From Pedomonas mirosovicensis (GTDB taxonomy: Bacteria > Pseudomonadota > Alphaproteobacteria > Sphingomonadales > Sphingomonadaceae), in the NCBI RefSeq assembly GCF_022569295.1, contig NZ_JAKFIA010000001.1, positions 1,379,001 through 1,443,000 on the forward strand: 64,000 bases of DNA, in the 5' to 3' direction. The position numbers and the translations under genes are program-made. Shown here one piece after another: positions 50,722 to 59,737 of the stretch (the stretch's first letter is position 1; the number at the start of each line of letters is the position of its first letter). Below the pieces are notes generated by a model. That model saw nothing but the letters and a program-made list of their open reading frames with translations, made no database searches and had not been told where the DNA came from.

Positions 50722-51301
50722 GGGCATCTGGCTGTTCCCGGCGCTGGCGCTGGTCTGGCTGGCCGCCCTGCTGGAAGGCGGGGCTGCCTCGGCGTTCGAC
50801 CGGGGCCTCCTGTCCGCTTTTTATCTGGGCGGGGAGGCGCGCCTTGTCGGCTTCTGGGTCTTCGTGACCGAACTCGGCGGCTGGCGGGCGTTGATTCCCC
50901 TGGCGGTCGCCGCTGGCGCATTCCTGCTCGCCAAACGCCGCACGCGCGACGCGCTGTTTCTGCTCTCCGTTGTTATCGGCGCGCGCGTGCTGGTGGAGGC
51001 GCAGAAGCTTCTGGTGGACCGGGCGCGACCCGGCGAGGCGCACCTCGTTGATGTCTACTCCCAGAGTTTTCCCAGCGGCCATGCGGCCAATTCCCTTGCC
51101 ACCTACCTGGCCCTGGCCATGCTGTTCTTCGGTAGCCGGCGCGCGGTTGTCGCCGCCCTGCTGCTCGCCGGGCTCATCGGCCTCAGCCGGGTGCGGCTCG
51201 GGGTGCACTGGCCGAGCGACGTGATCGGCGGCTGGGCCTTTGCCTTGCTTTGGGCGCTGGCTCTGGCGCGCCTGTTCCGCGTGGCGCCTGTCAGACGTTG
51301 A
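50690..51301 (+). CDS. PAP2 superfamily membrane phosphatase
   Basis: The protein has 203 residues from the ATG at 50690. There are several membrane segments. The three PAP2 motifs are KLLVDRARP, PSGHAANSLATYL (catalytic-site His) and SRVRLGVHWPSDVIGG (second His). It removes phosphate from lipid phosphates or undecaprenyl pyrophosphate. It follows the lipid kinase gene with a 32-base overlap and its last bases overlap the convergent response-regulator gene. Confidence 0.9.
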   Translation: MRDEDRRIGAEGIWLFPALALVWLAALLEGGAASAFDRGLLSAFYLGGEARLVGFWVFVTELGGWRALIPLAVAAGAFLLAKRRTRDALFLLSVVIGARVLVEAQKLLVDRARPGEAHLVDVYSQSFPSGHAANSLATYLALAMLFFGSRRAVVAALLLAGLIGLSRVRLGVHWPSDVIGGWAFALLWALALARLFRVAPVRR

Positions 51302-51686
51302 CGCGCCGGGCGAGCGCCTTCACCAGCGCCTGTTCCAGATCCGATTGCTGGTAGGGCTTGTGCAGAACCGGCCAATCCTGCCATTCCGGGCTCACCGCGC
51401 CGTCGCCATAGCCGGTGGCGAAGATGAACGGTGCGCCGCGCTGCTTCATGGCCTCGGCGATGGGATAGGCGGGTTCGCCGGCCAGGTTGATGTCGATGAT
51501 GGCGATGTCCGGCTGCAGCGCCTCGATGAGGGCAAGGGCGCGCGCCACCTGCCCGGCGCAACCGACCACGACGCAGCCCAGCTCTTCCAGCAGATCCTCC
51601 AGAAAGATGGCCACGAGCGTCTCGTCTTCAACAACGAGCGCGCGCAGGCCTTCCAACGTGGGAAGCGGCGCGGCGGCATTGGCCAT
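51291..51686 (-). CDS. Response regulator (single receiver domain)
   Basis: The protein has 131 residues from the ATG at 51686, whose A overlaps the upstream kinase stop. It is a receiver domain only: LRALVVEDETLVAIFLEDLLEELG, phosphoacceptor Asp in IAIIDINLAGEPAYP, Thr in FATGYGDG and Lys in VLHKPYQQSDLEQAL. The FATGYG form is the one usual for partners of HWE/HisKA_2 kinases. It should be phosphorylated by the kinase encoded immediately upstream. Confidence 0.9.
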   Translation of the reverse strand: MANAAAPLPTLEGLRALVVEDETLVAIFLEDLLEELGCVVVGCAGQVARALALIEALQPDIAIIDINLAGEPAYPIAEAMKQRGAPFIFATGYGDGAVSPEWQDWPVLHKPYQQSDLEQALVKALARRVNV

Positions 51687-53143
51687 CAGGCGTGTTTCTC
51701 CATGTTCGGTCTCAGGGGTATTTCCAGGCGGCAGCTGAGGCCAGTGGGGAGGAACTCCATGTGGGCGCTGCCGTGCAGCTGGTCGCGGGTGCTGCGCTCG
51801 ATGAACAGCGAGCCGAAGCCGTGCGTCCGGGGCAGATGGGCGGGCGGGCCGCCACTTTCCCGCCATAGCAGGTGCAACAGGGGCTGGCCGTCAGCCGGGT
51901 TGGCGATCACGTGCCACTCGATCCGCACGCCGCCCGTCGGCTGGGACAGGCTGCCGTGCTTGATGGCGTTGGTCACCAGCTCATGGAACACCATGCCCAG
52001 CACTACGGCCTGATCGGCGGTCAGCTCCACCGCGTCGCCGGTCAGGATGATGCGCCGCCCTTCGCCCTCGCGGTAGGGCAATACCTGGTCCTCGATGATG
52101 TCGCGCAGCGCCGCCCCCGACCACTGGCTGCGGGTGAGCAGGCTGTGCGCCTTGCTGAGCGCCATGAGGCGGCCCTGAAACTTCTCGTAGAAGGTGTGGG
52201 CATCCGGTGTTTTCCGCACGGTCTGGTAGGCGAGGGACTGAACCGTCGCCAACGTATTCTTGATGCGATGGTTAAGCTCGCCCATCAGCATCTGCTGGCG
52301 TTCCTGCACCTGCTTGAATTGGGTGATATCCTGCGCGACGCGCACACTGTAGAGGTAGCCGTCCTCCACGCTCCGCACGGCGGAAGAGGTGACGGATACC
52401 CAGAGCTGGGTGCCATCCTTCCGGATGTGGCGCTGTTCAAGCGTATAGCGATCCAGTTGCCCCGCAACCTGCCGCACGTAGAACTCATGCTCGCGCGCGC
52501 GGTCCTCCTCGGTCACGAGAGCGGAGATGTTGAGGGACAGAAGCTCTTGCCGGCTGTAGCCGGTGAGGGCGCAGAAAGCCTCGTTGACCCGCAGCAGGCG
52601 ACCGCTTGCGTCCGTCTCGCCAATGCCAACGCCTGCGTGCTCGTAAATGGCCGCCAGTTCCGCCGTGTCGGCGGGCGGAATATCCCGGCGCGGCTGCTGC
52701 GGCGTATCCTGAACGCAGGAGACGGCCCCGATGACGCGCGCGTCCGCATCCAGCACCGGCGCGGCGCTGATCGTTGCAAAGGTGCGCGAGCGATCTGGTC
52801 GTTCGATGAGGATGGGCTGGCCGGAGGTGGCGGTGCCCTGCCTCAGGGCCAGGTGCACGGGCGTGGCCTCGGGCGCGAGCGGGGTGCCATCAGGCAGGAA
52901 GAGCGTGAGCGACCCGCAACAGCAGGGCCCGGCCTCGCCCGCAGGCGCGGGCGCGCAACGCCACAATTCCAGCGCGCGCCGGTTATGCCGCGCCGGCGTG
53001 CCATTGGCCCGGTAGATGGTCACCGCCATGGGCAGCAGGTCGAGCAATCCCTGCGGCGTGCTGAACAAGGCTTCGAGTGCGGCCTCGGCAGGGTGGGGAG
53101 TGCAGTCAAGCGTGGCGCCTGAATCGTACATGCCGATTGCCAT
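51686..53143 (-). CDS. PAS-containing sensor histidine kinase (HWE/HisKA_2 type)
   Basis: The protein has 485 residues. Two to three PAS-like regions (about 25-135 and 155-285, the second with DASGRLLRVNEAFCALTGYSRQELL and VAQDITQFKQVQER) precede a phosphoacceptor helix GELNHRIKNTLATVQSLAYQ. The ATPase part shows FHELVTNAIKHGSLS (N-box) and GFGSLFIERSTRDQL. The NHRIKN form is that of HisKA_2/HWE kinases. A CCC/CC cysteine cluster (AGPCCCGSL) near residue 72 is unusual. No membrane segments, so it senses a cytosolic signal. It is translationally coupled to the response regulator. Confidence 0.9.
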   Translation of the reverse strand: MAIGMYDSGATLDCTPHPAEAALEALFSTPQGLLDLLPMAVTIYRANGTPARHNRRALELWRCAPAPAGEAGPCCCGSLTLFLPDGTPLAPEATPVHLALRQGTATSGQPILIERPDRSRTFATISAAPVLDADARVIGAVSCVQDTPQQPRRDIPPADTAELAAIYEHAGVGIGETDASGRLLRVNEAFCALTGYSRQELLSLNISALVTEEDRAREHEFYVRQVAGQLDRYTLEQRHIRKDGTQLWVSVTSSAVRSVEDGYLYSVRVAQDITQFKQVQERQQMLMGELNHRIKNTLATVQSLAYQTVRKTPDAHTFYEKFQGRLMALSKAHSLLTRSQWSGAALRDIIEDQVLPYREGEGRRIILTGDAVELTADQAVVLGMVFHELVTNAIKHGSLSQPTGGVRIEWHVIANPADGQPLLHLLWRESGGPPAHLPRTHGFGSLFIERSTRDQLHGSAHMEFLPTGLSCRLEIPLRPNMEKHA

Positions 53144-53408
53144 ATCTCATTTCGTCAGGGAAGGTCCCGCCGGAGGCGCGGTGTACGAAGAATATGGTAA
53201 CTTACCGGAAGTTGATCGCGCAATGGCGTAGACGTCTAAAAAATCGATAAAACCGGCGGCATTTGCTACAATTGGATGAGCTAAAGGATTGTTTGCTAGT
53301 GCATTTGTGTCCTTCTGTTAACAGCGCGAAACGTCTATTGCCGGCATGCTGACTTCTCGCTGAACCAAGCATCAATTTGTAATTTGGTTTACTTTTATTG
53401 GAGGCGTT

Positions 53409-54377
53409 CTATTGCCCGGACAGGACGGCGCGTCGTTCAGCAAGCGCTGTCGCGTCGTCCGGCGCGGTCGGATGGTCCGGCATGGAGGGGCCGAGAAGGG
53501 CGGCCTTTTCCGCATCTACCACCAGTTGCAGAAACTCCGCGACGGCCCGGACGCGCGGAATGGAGCGCAGGTCCGCGTGCAGCACGATCCAGTAGGCGCG
53601 CTCCACTCGAACCTGGTCAGCAAGCACAGGGATGAGGCGCGGGTCCTGGCAGGCGGAAAAATGGTGCAGGAGCCCAAGCCCGAAGCCTGCGCCCACCGCA
53701 TTCTGTTGCGCGCTGATGGAGCTGGACCGGAACGGCACGGCGGGGTCGTTCACCACATCATGCACGAACTTGAGCTGGGGCAGGGCGATGAGGTCTTCGA
53801 TGTAGGAGACGAAGTCCTTGCCCTTCAGGTCCTCGATGGCGCGGATGGGGCCGTGGCGCGAGAGGTACTCGGCAGAGGCATAGAGGCCGAGGCTATAGTC
53901 GGTGAGCTTGCGGGCATAGAGGCGCCCCGAAGGCGGGCGGCCGAGCATCACGGCGATATCCGCTTCCCGCTTTGAGAGGCTGATGGCCTGGTTCTCCGCC
54001 ACCAGTTCCAGGTTGAGCTGGGGATACATCTGGCGCAGCCGCACCATGTTGGGCGCCACGAGAAAGCTGCCGAAAGCCTCCGGCGTCGCCAGCCGCACGG
54101 TGCCTGAAATTTGGAAATCCTGCCCGGCGAGGTCCGCGCTGATGGCGGCGGTCTCGCTCTCGATGCGCTCCGCATGGCCAACCAGGCGCTGGCCGCTTTC
54201 CGTCAGCGTCAGGCCGCGGGGCGAACGGTGGAACAGCAGGCAGCCGATGGCCTGCTCCAGCGCTGTGATGCGCCGGGCGACGGTGGTGTGATCGACCCCC
54301 AGGCGGCGGGCAGCATCCACCAGCCGCCCGTGGCGGGCGACGGCCAGGAAAAAGCGCAGGTCGTTCCAGTCGAACAT
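53409..54377 (-). CDS. LysR-family transcriptional regulator
   Basis: The protein has 322 residues from the ATG at 54377. The N-terminal helix-turn-helix (FDWNDLRFFLAVARHGRLVDAARRLGVDHTTVARRITALEQAIG) and the periplasmic-binding-like effector domain are typical of LysR regulators. It is divergent from mmsA across a 103-base gap containing a dyad, so it very likely regulates the mmsA-acd-mmsB cluster. Its inducer is probably a valine catabolite, by inference only. Confidence 0.92.
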   Translation of the reverse strand: MFDWNDLRFFLAVARHGRLVDAARRLGVDHTTVARRITALEQAIGCLLFHRSPRGLTLTESGQRLVGHAERIESETAAISADLAGQDFQISGTVRLATPEAFGSFLVAPNMVRLRQMYPQLNLELVAENQAISLSKREADIAVMLGRPPSGRLYARKLTDYSLGLYASAEYLSRHGPIRAIEDLKGKDFVSYIEDLIALPQLKFVHDVVNDPAVPFRSSSISAQQNAVGAGFGLGLLHHFSACQDPRLIPVLADQVRVERAYWIVLHADLRSIPRVRAVAEFLQLVVDAEKAALLGPSMPDHPTAPDDATALAERRAVLSGQ

Positions 54378-54394
54378 AGCATTTCTGCACATTT

Positions 54395-54413
54395 GATCGG
54401 CGCAAAACCGATC
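54395..54413. promoter_or_regulatory. Putative LysR operator between lysR and mmsA
   Basis: The inverted repeat GATCGG/CCGATC has a 7-base spacer (CGCAAAA) in the shared promoter region of the divergent genes. An AT-rich stretch (ATCTATTATTCGC) follows. Confidence 0.6.
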
Positions 54414-54480
54414 TATTATTCGCATGATTGCACAGACTACAGTTCGGAGGAACGACTTTCTGGCGAAGGGGAGACCAGCC

Positions 54481-55977
54481 ATGCGGAACATCACCCACTT
54501 CATCTCCGGCAAGAGCGTGGCGGGCACGTCCGGCCGGTTCAGCGACGTGTTCAACCCGAACACGGGCGAGGTGCAGGCCCACGTCGCGCTGGCGAGCGAG
54601 GATGAGGTGAATGCTGCCGTGCAGGCGGCGGCGAAGGCCTTCCCGGCGTGGGCGGCGCTCAACCCGCAGCGGCGCGCGCGGGTGATGTTCAACTTCAAGG
54701 CGCTGGTCGAACAGCACATGGACGAGCTGGCCGAGATGCTCTCGCTGGAGCACGGCAAGGTGCTGGCCGACGCGCGCGGGGACGTGCAGCGCGGGCTTGA
54801 GGTGATCGAGTTCGCCTGCGGCATCCCGCACCTGCAGAAGGGCGAGTTCACCGAAGGCGCGGGGCCGGGCATCGACGTGTTCTCCATGCGCCAGCCGCTG
54901 GGCGTGGTGGCGGGCATCACCCCGTTCAACTTCCCGGCCATGATCCCGATGTGGATGTTCGGCGTGGCGATTGCCTGCGGCAACACCTTCATCCTGAAGC
55001 CGTCGGAGCGGGACCCGTCCCTGCCGGTGCGACTGGCCGAGCTGTTCCTCGAGGCGGGCGGTCCGGAAGGCGTGCTGAACGTGGTGCACGGCGACAAGGT
55101 GGCGGTCGATGCCATCCTCGACCACCCGGAGATCAAGGCGGTGAGCTTCGTCGGCTCCTCCGACATCGCCCACTATGTCTACCAGCGCGGCGCGGCGGCA
55201 GGGAAGCGCGTGCAGGCCATGGGCGGCGCGAAGAACCACGGTATCGTGCTGCCGGATGCGGACCTCGATCAGGTGGTGCGCGACCTGGTGGGCGCCGCCT
55301 ACGGCTCGGCGGGCGAGCGCTGCATGGCGCTGCCGGTGGTGGTGCCGGTGGGCGCCAAGACGGCGGACGGCCTGCTGGAGCGCCTCATCCCCGAAGTGCA
55401 GAAGCTGAAGGTGGGCACCTCCACTGATCCCGAAGCCCAATATGGCCCGGTGGTGACGGCGGCGCATCGCGAGCGCATCAAGTCGTACATCCAGATGGGG
55501 GTGGACGAGGGCGCCGAGCTGCTGATGGACGGCCGCGATTTCCAGCTTCAGGGTTATGAGAAGGGCTTCTTCATCGGCCCGTCGCTGTTCGACCATGTGA
55601 AGCCGAGCATGAAGAGCTATCAGGAAGAGATCTTCGGCCCGGTGCTCCAGATGGTGCGCGCCGAGACGCTGGACGAGGCGATCGAGCTGCCGAGCAGGCA
55701 CCAGTATGGCAACGGCGTTGCCCTCTTCACCCGCAACGGCAACGCGGCGCGGGAGTTCGCCCAGCGGGTGAACGTGGGCATGGTTGGCATCAACGTGCCG
55801 ATCCCGGTGCCGGTGGCCTACCACACCTTTGGCGGCTGGAAGCGCTCGGCCTTTGGCGATACCAATCAGCATGGCATGGAAGGCGTGCGCTTCTACACCA
55901 AGATCAAGACGGTGACCCAGCGCTGGCCGGTGGGTGACGTGGGCGACCAGTCCTTCGTCATCCCGACGATGCGGTAA
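54481..55977 (+). CDS. mmsA: CoA-acylating methylmalonate-semialdehyde dehydrogenase
   Basis: The protein has 498 residues from the ATG at 54481. It oxidises methylmalonate semialdehyde to propionyl-CoA in valine catabolism. The family features are present: the opening ITHFISGKSVAGTSGRFSDVFNP, ITPFNFPAMIPMWMFGVAIACGN, the catalytic Cys in GSAGERCMALPVVVPVG, GPVVTAAHRERIKSYI and INVPIPVPVAYHTFGGWK. In most members GPVDxG... is similar. Next to it lie an acyl-CoA dehydrogenase and mmsB. Confidence 0.95.
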   Translation: MRNITHFISGKSVAGTSGRFSDVFNPNTGEVQAHVALASEDEVNAAVQAAAKAFPAWAALNPQRRARVMFNFKALVEQHMDELAEMLSLEHGKVLADARGDVQRGLEVIEFACGIPHLQKGEFTEGAGPGIDVFSMRQPLGVVAGITPFNFPAMIPMWMFGVAIACGNTFILKPSERDPSLPVRLAELFLEAGGPEGVLNVVHGDKVAVDAILDHPEIKAVSFVGSSDIAHYVYQRGAAAGKRVQAMGGAKNHGIVLPDADLDQVVRDLVGAAYGSAGERCMALPVVVPVGAKTADGLLERLIPEVQKLKVGTSTDPEAQYGPVVTAAHRERIKSYIQMGVDEGAELLMDGRDFQLQGYEKGFFIGPSLFDHVKPSMKSYQEEIFGPVLQMVRAETLDEAIELPSRHQYGNGVALFTRNGNAAREFAQRVNVGMVGINVPIPVPVAYHTFGGWKRSAFGDTNQHGMEGVRFYTKIKTVTQRWPVGDVGDQSFVIPTMR

Positions 55978-56101
55978 GAGCCGGGGGCGCGCGAAGTTTT
56001 GGGGAGGCGTCCGGCCTTGCCGCAAGAGGGTCAATGTAGCCCCGGCGGCGGGCCGGACGTATTTGCAGAGTAACGGTTCTCGAAAAGGGTTGGTCACGGC
56101 A

Positions 56102-57241
56102 ATGGATTTTCAGCTGTCCGAAGACCGGGTGATGATTCAGGACATGGCCCGCAAGTTCGCAAGCGAGCGCCTGCGGCCGAACGCCATGCGCTGGGACGAG
56201 GAAAAGACGCTGGATCGCAGCGTGTTGCAGGAAGCGGGAAGCCTCGGCTTCGGGGCGATCTACGCGCGGGAGGACGTGGGCGGCTCGGCGCTGACCCGGC
56301 TGGACGCGGCGCTGATCTTCGAGGCGCTGTCGGCGGGGGACGTGAGCCACGCGGCGTTTCTTTCAATCCACAACATGGCGACGTGGATGATCGACACCTA
56401 CGGCAGCGAGGAGCAGCGCCGCCACTGGGTGCCGAAGCTTGCCCCGCTGGAGCTGATCGCCAGCTACTGCCTCACCGAGCCGTCTTCGGGCTCGGACGCC
56501 GCCAGCCTTCGCACCCGCGCCGAGCGGGATGGCGACCATTATGTGCTGAACGGCTCCAAGGCGTTCATCTCGGGCGCGGGCTATTCTGATATCTATGTGG
56601 TGATGGTCCGCACCGGCGAGGCGGGGCCGAAGGGCATCTCGACGCTGATCGTCGAGAAGGGCACGCCGGGCCTCTCTTTTGGCGCCAACGAGAAGAAGAT
56701 GGGCTGGAACGCCCAGCCAACCGGCATCGTCAACTTCGATAACTGCCGGGTGCCGGTGGCCAACCGCCTCGGCGAGGAAGGGCAGGGCTTCAAGATCGCC
56801 ATGTCCGGGCTGGACGGCGGGCGCATCAACATCGGCGCGTGCTCGCTGGGCGGCGCGCAGGAAGCGCTCGACCGGGCGATCGAATACGCCCGCACCCGCC
56901 AGCAGTTCGGCAAGCCGATTGCCGATTTTCAGGTGAACCAGTTCAAGCTGGCCGACATGGCGACCGAGCTGGAGGCCGCGCGCCTGCTGCTCTACCGGGC
57001 GGCCTGCGCGCTTGATGCCGCCGCGCCGGACAAGTCCAAGCTCTCGGCCATGGCCAAGCGCCTGGCCACCGATACAGGCTTCCGCGTCGCCAACGAGGCG
57101 CTGCAGATTCATGGCGGCTACGGCTACCTGAAGGATTACGAGATCGAGCGGATCGTGCGCGACCTGCGCGTGCACCAGATCCTCGAGGGGACCAACGAGA
57201 TCATGCGCGTGGTCATCTCGCGCGAGATGCTGAGGGGGTAA
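56102..57241 (+). CDS. Acyl-CoA dehydrogenase, probably isobutyryl-CoA dehydrogenase
   Basis: The protein has 379 residues. The acyl-CoA dehydrogenase motifs are YCLTEPSSGSDAASLRTRA, KAFISGAGYSDIYVVM, the C-terminal RQQFGKPIADFQVNQFKLADMATEL and, near the end, LQIHGGYGYLKDYEIERIVRDLRVHQILEGTNEIMR, whose Glu in YEIER is the expected catalytic base region. Its position between mmsA and mmsB argues for isobutyryl-CoA as substrate. A 120-base gap separates it from mmsA. Confidence 0.92.
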   Translation: MDFQLSEDRVMIQDMARKFASERLRPNAMRWDEEKTLDRSVLQEAGSLGFGAIYAREDVGGSALTRLDAALIFEALSAGDVSHAAFLSIHNMATWMIDTYGSEEQRRHWVPKLAPLELIASYCLTEPSSGSDAASLRTRAERDGDHYVLNGSKAFISGAGYSDIYVVMVRTGEAGPKGISTLIVEKGTPGLSFGANEKKMGWNAQPTGIVNFDNCRVPVANRLGEEGQGFKIAMSGLDGGRINIGACSLGGAQEALDRAIEYARTRQQFGKPIADFQVNQFKLADMATELEAARLLLYRAACALDAAAPDKSKLSAMAKRLATDTGFRVANEALQIHGGYGYLKDYEIERIVRDLRVHQILEGTNEIMRVVISREMLRG

Positions 57242-57244
57242 GCG

Positions 57245-58136
57245 ATGGCGACGATTGCATTCATTGGCGTCGGCAACATGGGCGGCGGCATGGCCGTCAA
57301 CCTGGCCAAGGCCGGGCACCGGGTGCTGGCTTACGATCTGTTGCCCGCCAATCTGGAAAGGGTTGTCGAACAGGGTTGCGAGCAGGCGGAAAGCGTGGCT
57401 GCCGCCGTGGCGCAGGCCGATGCGGTCGTCACCATGCTGCCCGCGGGCAAGCACGTGCGGCAGGTGTATGAGACCGAGGTGTTCCTCGCCGCCCGGCCCG
57501 GCATGGTGATGATGGACTGCTCCACCATTGATGTGGCGACGGCCCGCAGCGTGGTGGAAGCCGCCACCGCCAAGGGCTTCGTGATGGTGGACGCGCCGGT
57601 CTCCGGCGGCGTTGCAGCGGCCAGCGCGGGCACGCTCACCTTCATGGTGGGCGGCACGGAAGAGGCTTTTGCCGCTGCCGAGCCGTTTCTTGCGAAGATG
57701 GGCAAGGCGGTGATCCACGCGGGCGATGCGGGCGCGGGACAGGCCGCCAAGATCTGCAACAACATGCTGCTCGGCATTTCCATGATCGGCACCTGCGAGG
57801 CCTTCAACCTCGCCCAGAAGTTGGGGCTGGATCCGCAGCGGTTCTTCGACATCACCTCCAAGGCGTCCGGCCAGTGCTGGTCGGTGACGAGCTATTGCCC
57901 GGTGCCCGGCCCGGTGCCGGCCGCGCCCTCCAACCGCAACTACGAGGGCGGATTCGCGGCGGCGCTGATGCTGAAGGACCTGCGGCTTGCCATGGAGGCG
58001 GCGCAGCAGGTGAGCGCGCCCACCCCGTTGGGGGGCGGAGGCGGAATCGCTCTATTCCATCTTCAACGGCCTGGGCGGGGCAGGGAAGGACTTCTCCGCC
58101 ATCATCAGGATGCTTTCGGGCGAATGGAAAGGCTGA
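57245..58136 (+). CDS. mmsB: 3-hydroxyisobutyrate dehydrogenase (frameshifted)
   Basis: The protein has about 296 residues after correction. It oxidises 3-hydroxyisobutyrate to methylmalonate semialdehyde with NAD. The N-terminal Rossmann motif is IAFIGVGNMGGGMAVNLAKAGH. The substrate loop MDCSTIDVATARSVVEAATAKGF and DAPVSGGVAAASAGTLTFMVGG are intact, as is the catalytic Lys in GAGQAAKICNNMLLG. At the six-G run 58030-58035 one extra base derails the end. Removing it restores AEAESLYSIFNGLGGAGKDF and a stop at 58136. Sequence error is likely. Confidence 0.9.
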
Positions 58137-58189
58137 CTTCGCTCGTATTCCAGTAGCAGCCTCTCAACTGCAACCAGACGAACTTGCGC

Positions 58190-58215
58190 GGCGGCCCCTT
58201 GGGGTCGCCGTTTTT
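58190..58215 (+). terminator. Intrinsic terminator of mmsB
   Basis: The stem GGCGGCCCC/GGGGTCGCC has one G-T mismatch-tolerated pair and a 2-nt loop, followed by GTTTTT. It is 54 bases after the corrected mmsB stop. Confidence 0.8.
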
Positions 58216-58312
58216 CTTGCCGGTGATTCGTGCGGATAAATAGGGGCTTGGAATTTGCGGCCTGCGGCGGCGGGCAGGGCAGGGGTCCCAAATACGACAC
58301 CTGAATACGACA

Positions 58313-58343
58313 AAGGCCCAGATGAGCGTATCATCTGGGCCTT
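58313..58343 (-). terminator. Intrinsic terminator of tRNA-Asn
   Basis: A perfect 13-bp stem (AAGGCCCAGATGA/TCATCTGGGCCTT) with a 5-nt loop lies 8 bases after the tRNA on the minus strand, followed by a short T-rich tail. Confidence 0.85.
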
Positions 58344-58351
58344 CGCGTAAG

Positions 58352-58426
58352 TGGCTCCCCGGGCCGGATTCGAACCAGCGACCAACCGGTTAACAGCCGG
58401 TTGCTCTACCGCTGAGCTACCGGGGA
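58352..58426 (-). tRNA. tRNA-Asn (GTT)
   Basis: Read on the minus strand, it begins TCCCCGGTAGCTCAGCGG, has anticodon loop CTGTTAA (anticodon GTT, asparagine), T-arm TGGTTCGAATCC and ends with the pairing 3' acceptor strand, G and encoded CCA. Confidence 0.95.
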
Positions 58427-58611
58427 ATAAGGGGCCTTGGCGTTTCCGTCTCGGCGCCCCCCGAAACTCGGCGCGGTCTATATCAACCCCAGCCGATCCT
58501 GCCAATACCGTAATTCTCTTTTCTGCAATTTTTTGCCGGCGGGCAGGAAACCGGCTTGGAAAATCAGGCGCTTGGCCGGAAGGCGCGCGCGCCTCCCATG
58601 CCTTGCCGGGC

Positions 58612-59067
58612 TTATTGCTGCGGCGTGCCGCTGGCCGGCGAGAAGCGGCCGATGTTGCCGAACAGCTGGTCCCACACGGAGATGTCGCGGCCGCGGGTCG
58701 GCGTCTTGTCATTGGACGGATCGACATGGACGATCTGGTCCATGCCCAGCTTCTCGACCTTGGAGACCACGCCCTTGTCGTTGAAGTTGATGACCAGCAC
58801 CTCGTGCTTCACCGGCTTCGGGTTGAGGAAGGCGAGCTGCTCGGTCTGACGCGAGACGTAGTACCAGGTGTTCGGGTCAAACTCCGACTGCAGCGACGGC
58901 CGGCCCAGGGTGTGGCTGACCGATTCCTTATTGTCGATGCCCGGCTGGATGGCGGCGACGAGCTGCGGGTCGGCAAGGTAACCCTTGGTGTCCTTGATCC
59001 GGGTGCAGCTTACCGTACTGGCCGCAATGGCGGCGATGAGCAGGGTTTTGGCAAGGCCATGCAGCAT
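58612..59067 (-). CDS. bamE: Outer membrane assembly factor BamE
   Basis: The protein is a 151-residue lipoprotein. The signal peptide ends in a lipobox (AASTVSC, Cys about residue 21). The SmpA/OmlA domain follows: IQPGIDNKESVSHTLGRPSLQSEFDPNTWYYVSRQTEQ and VLVINFNDKGVVSKVEKL. BamE is an accessory of the BAM complex that folds outer-membrane beta-barrels. It is divergent from the cytochrome bc1 chaperone gene, an arrangement common in related bacteria. Confidence 0.92.
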   Translation of the reverse strand: MLHGLAKTLLIAAIAASTVSCTRIKDTKGYLADPQLVAAIQPGIDNKESVSHTLGRPSLQSEFDPNTWYYVSRQTEQLAFLNPKPVKHEVLVINFNDKGVVSKVEKLGMDQIVHVDPSNDKTPTRGRDISVWDQLFGNIGRFSPASGTPQQ

Positions 59068-59200
59068 AATCGACTCGATCTCCGTTGTCGTCGCGTTGAC
59101 GATGGATCAAGAGCCTTGCATATCCGCCTGTGAGCGCCGGGGCAAGCATCTGGCAACGGATGCAGGCCCGGACTTCTGAATTCGATAAGGAAGCGTTCCC

Positions 59201-59737
59201 TTGAGCTGGTTCAAGTCTTTCCTCGGACACTCCGGCAAGCGCCGGCAGGCCGAAACCCTCTATGAGGCGCTGGTTCATCTGGTGCGCCAGCCGGATTGGT
59301 ATGCGCGGGGGCAGGTGCCCGACACGGTGGATGGCCGGTTCGACATCCTGGCGCTGGCACTGTCGCTGGCGTTCGCGCGTTTGAAAAAGGAAGGCGAGGC
59401 GGGCGTGCCGCTCTCCAAGGGCCTTCTGGAGCTGTTCGTTGACGACATGGACAACAGCTTGCGCGAGATGGGCGTGGGCGACCTTTCGGTCGGCAAGCAG
59501 GTGCAGAAGATGGTCTCGGCCCTGAATGGCCGCCAGCAGGCCTACGAGGGCGCGCTGGCCTCGCAGGACCCGGCCGAGCTGCCCGCCGCCCTGGTACGGA
59601 ATGCCTACCGGGGCGAGACTCCGGGGCCGAAGGCGCTGGACTGGCTGGTGGAGCGCACCCGCGCGCTCGATGCCCGGTTCGCGGCGCTCAGCCTCGACAA
59701 CCTGAAGCGCGGACAACTTGGGGAGGAGCGGCCATGA
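59201..59737 (+). CDS. Ubiquinol-cytochrome c chaperone family protein
   Basis: The protein has 178 residues from the TTG at 59201. The bc1 chaperone (CBP3-like) domain is recognised by QAETLYEALVHLVRQPDWYARGQVPDTVDGRFDILALALSLAFARL and LLELFVDDMDNSLREMGVGDLSVGKQVQKM. It assists assembly of cytochrome bc1 complex. The end overlaps the DUF177 gene by four bases. Confidence 0.9.
   Translation: MSWFKSFLGHSGKRRQAETLYEALVHLVRQPDWYARGQVPDTVDGRFDILALALSLAFARLKKEGEAGVPLSKGLLELFVDDMDNSLREMGVGDLSVGKQVQKMVSALNGRQQAYEGALASQDPAELPAALVRNAYRGETPGPKALDWLVERTRALDARFAALSLDNLKRGQLGEERP

Noticed and set aside
53893-56097. Very long minus-strand open frame opposite mmsA
   Set aside because: It is the codon-bias shadow of mmsA: low-complexity His/Arg/Ala-rich product and no domain. 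The LysR gene ends the real minus-strand coding at 54377.
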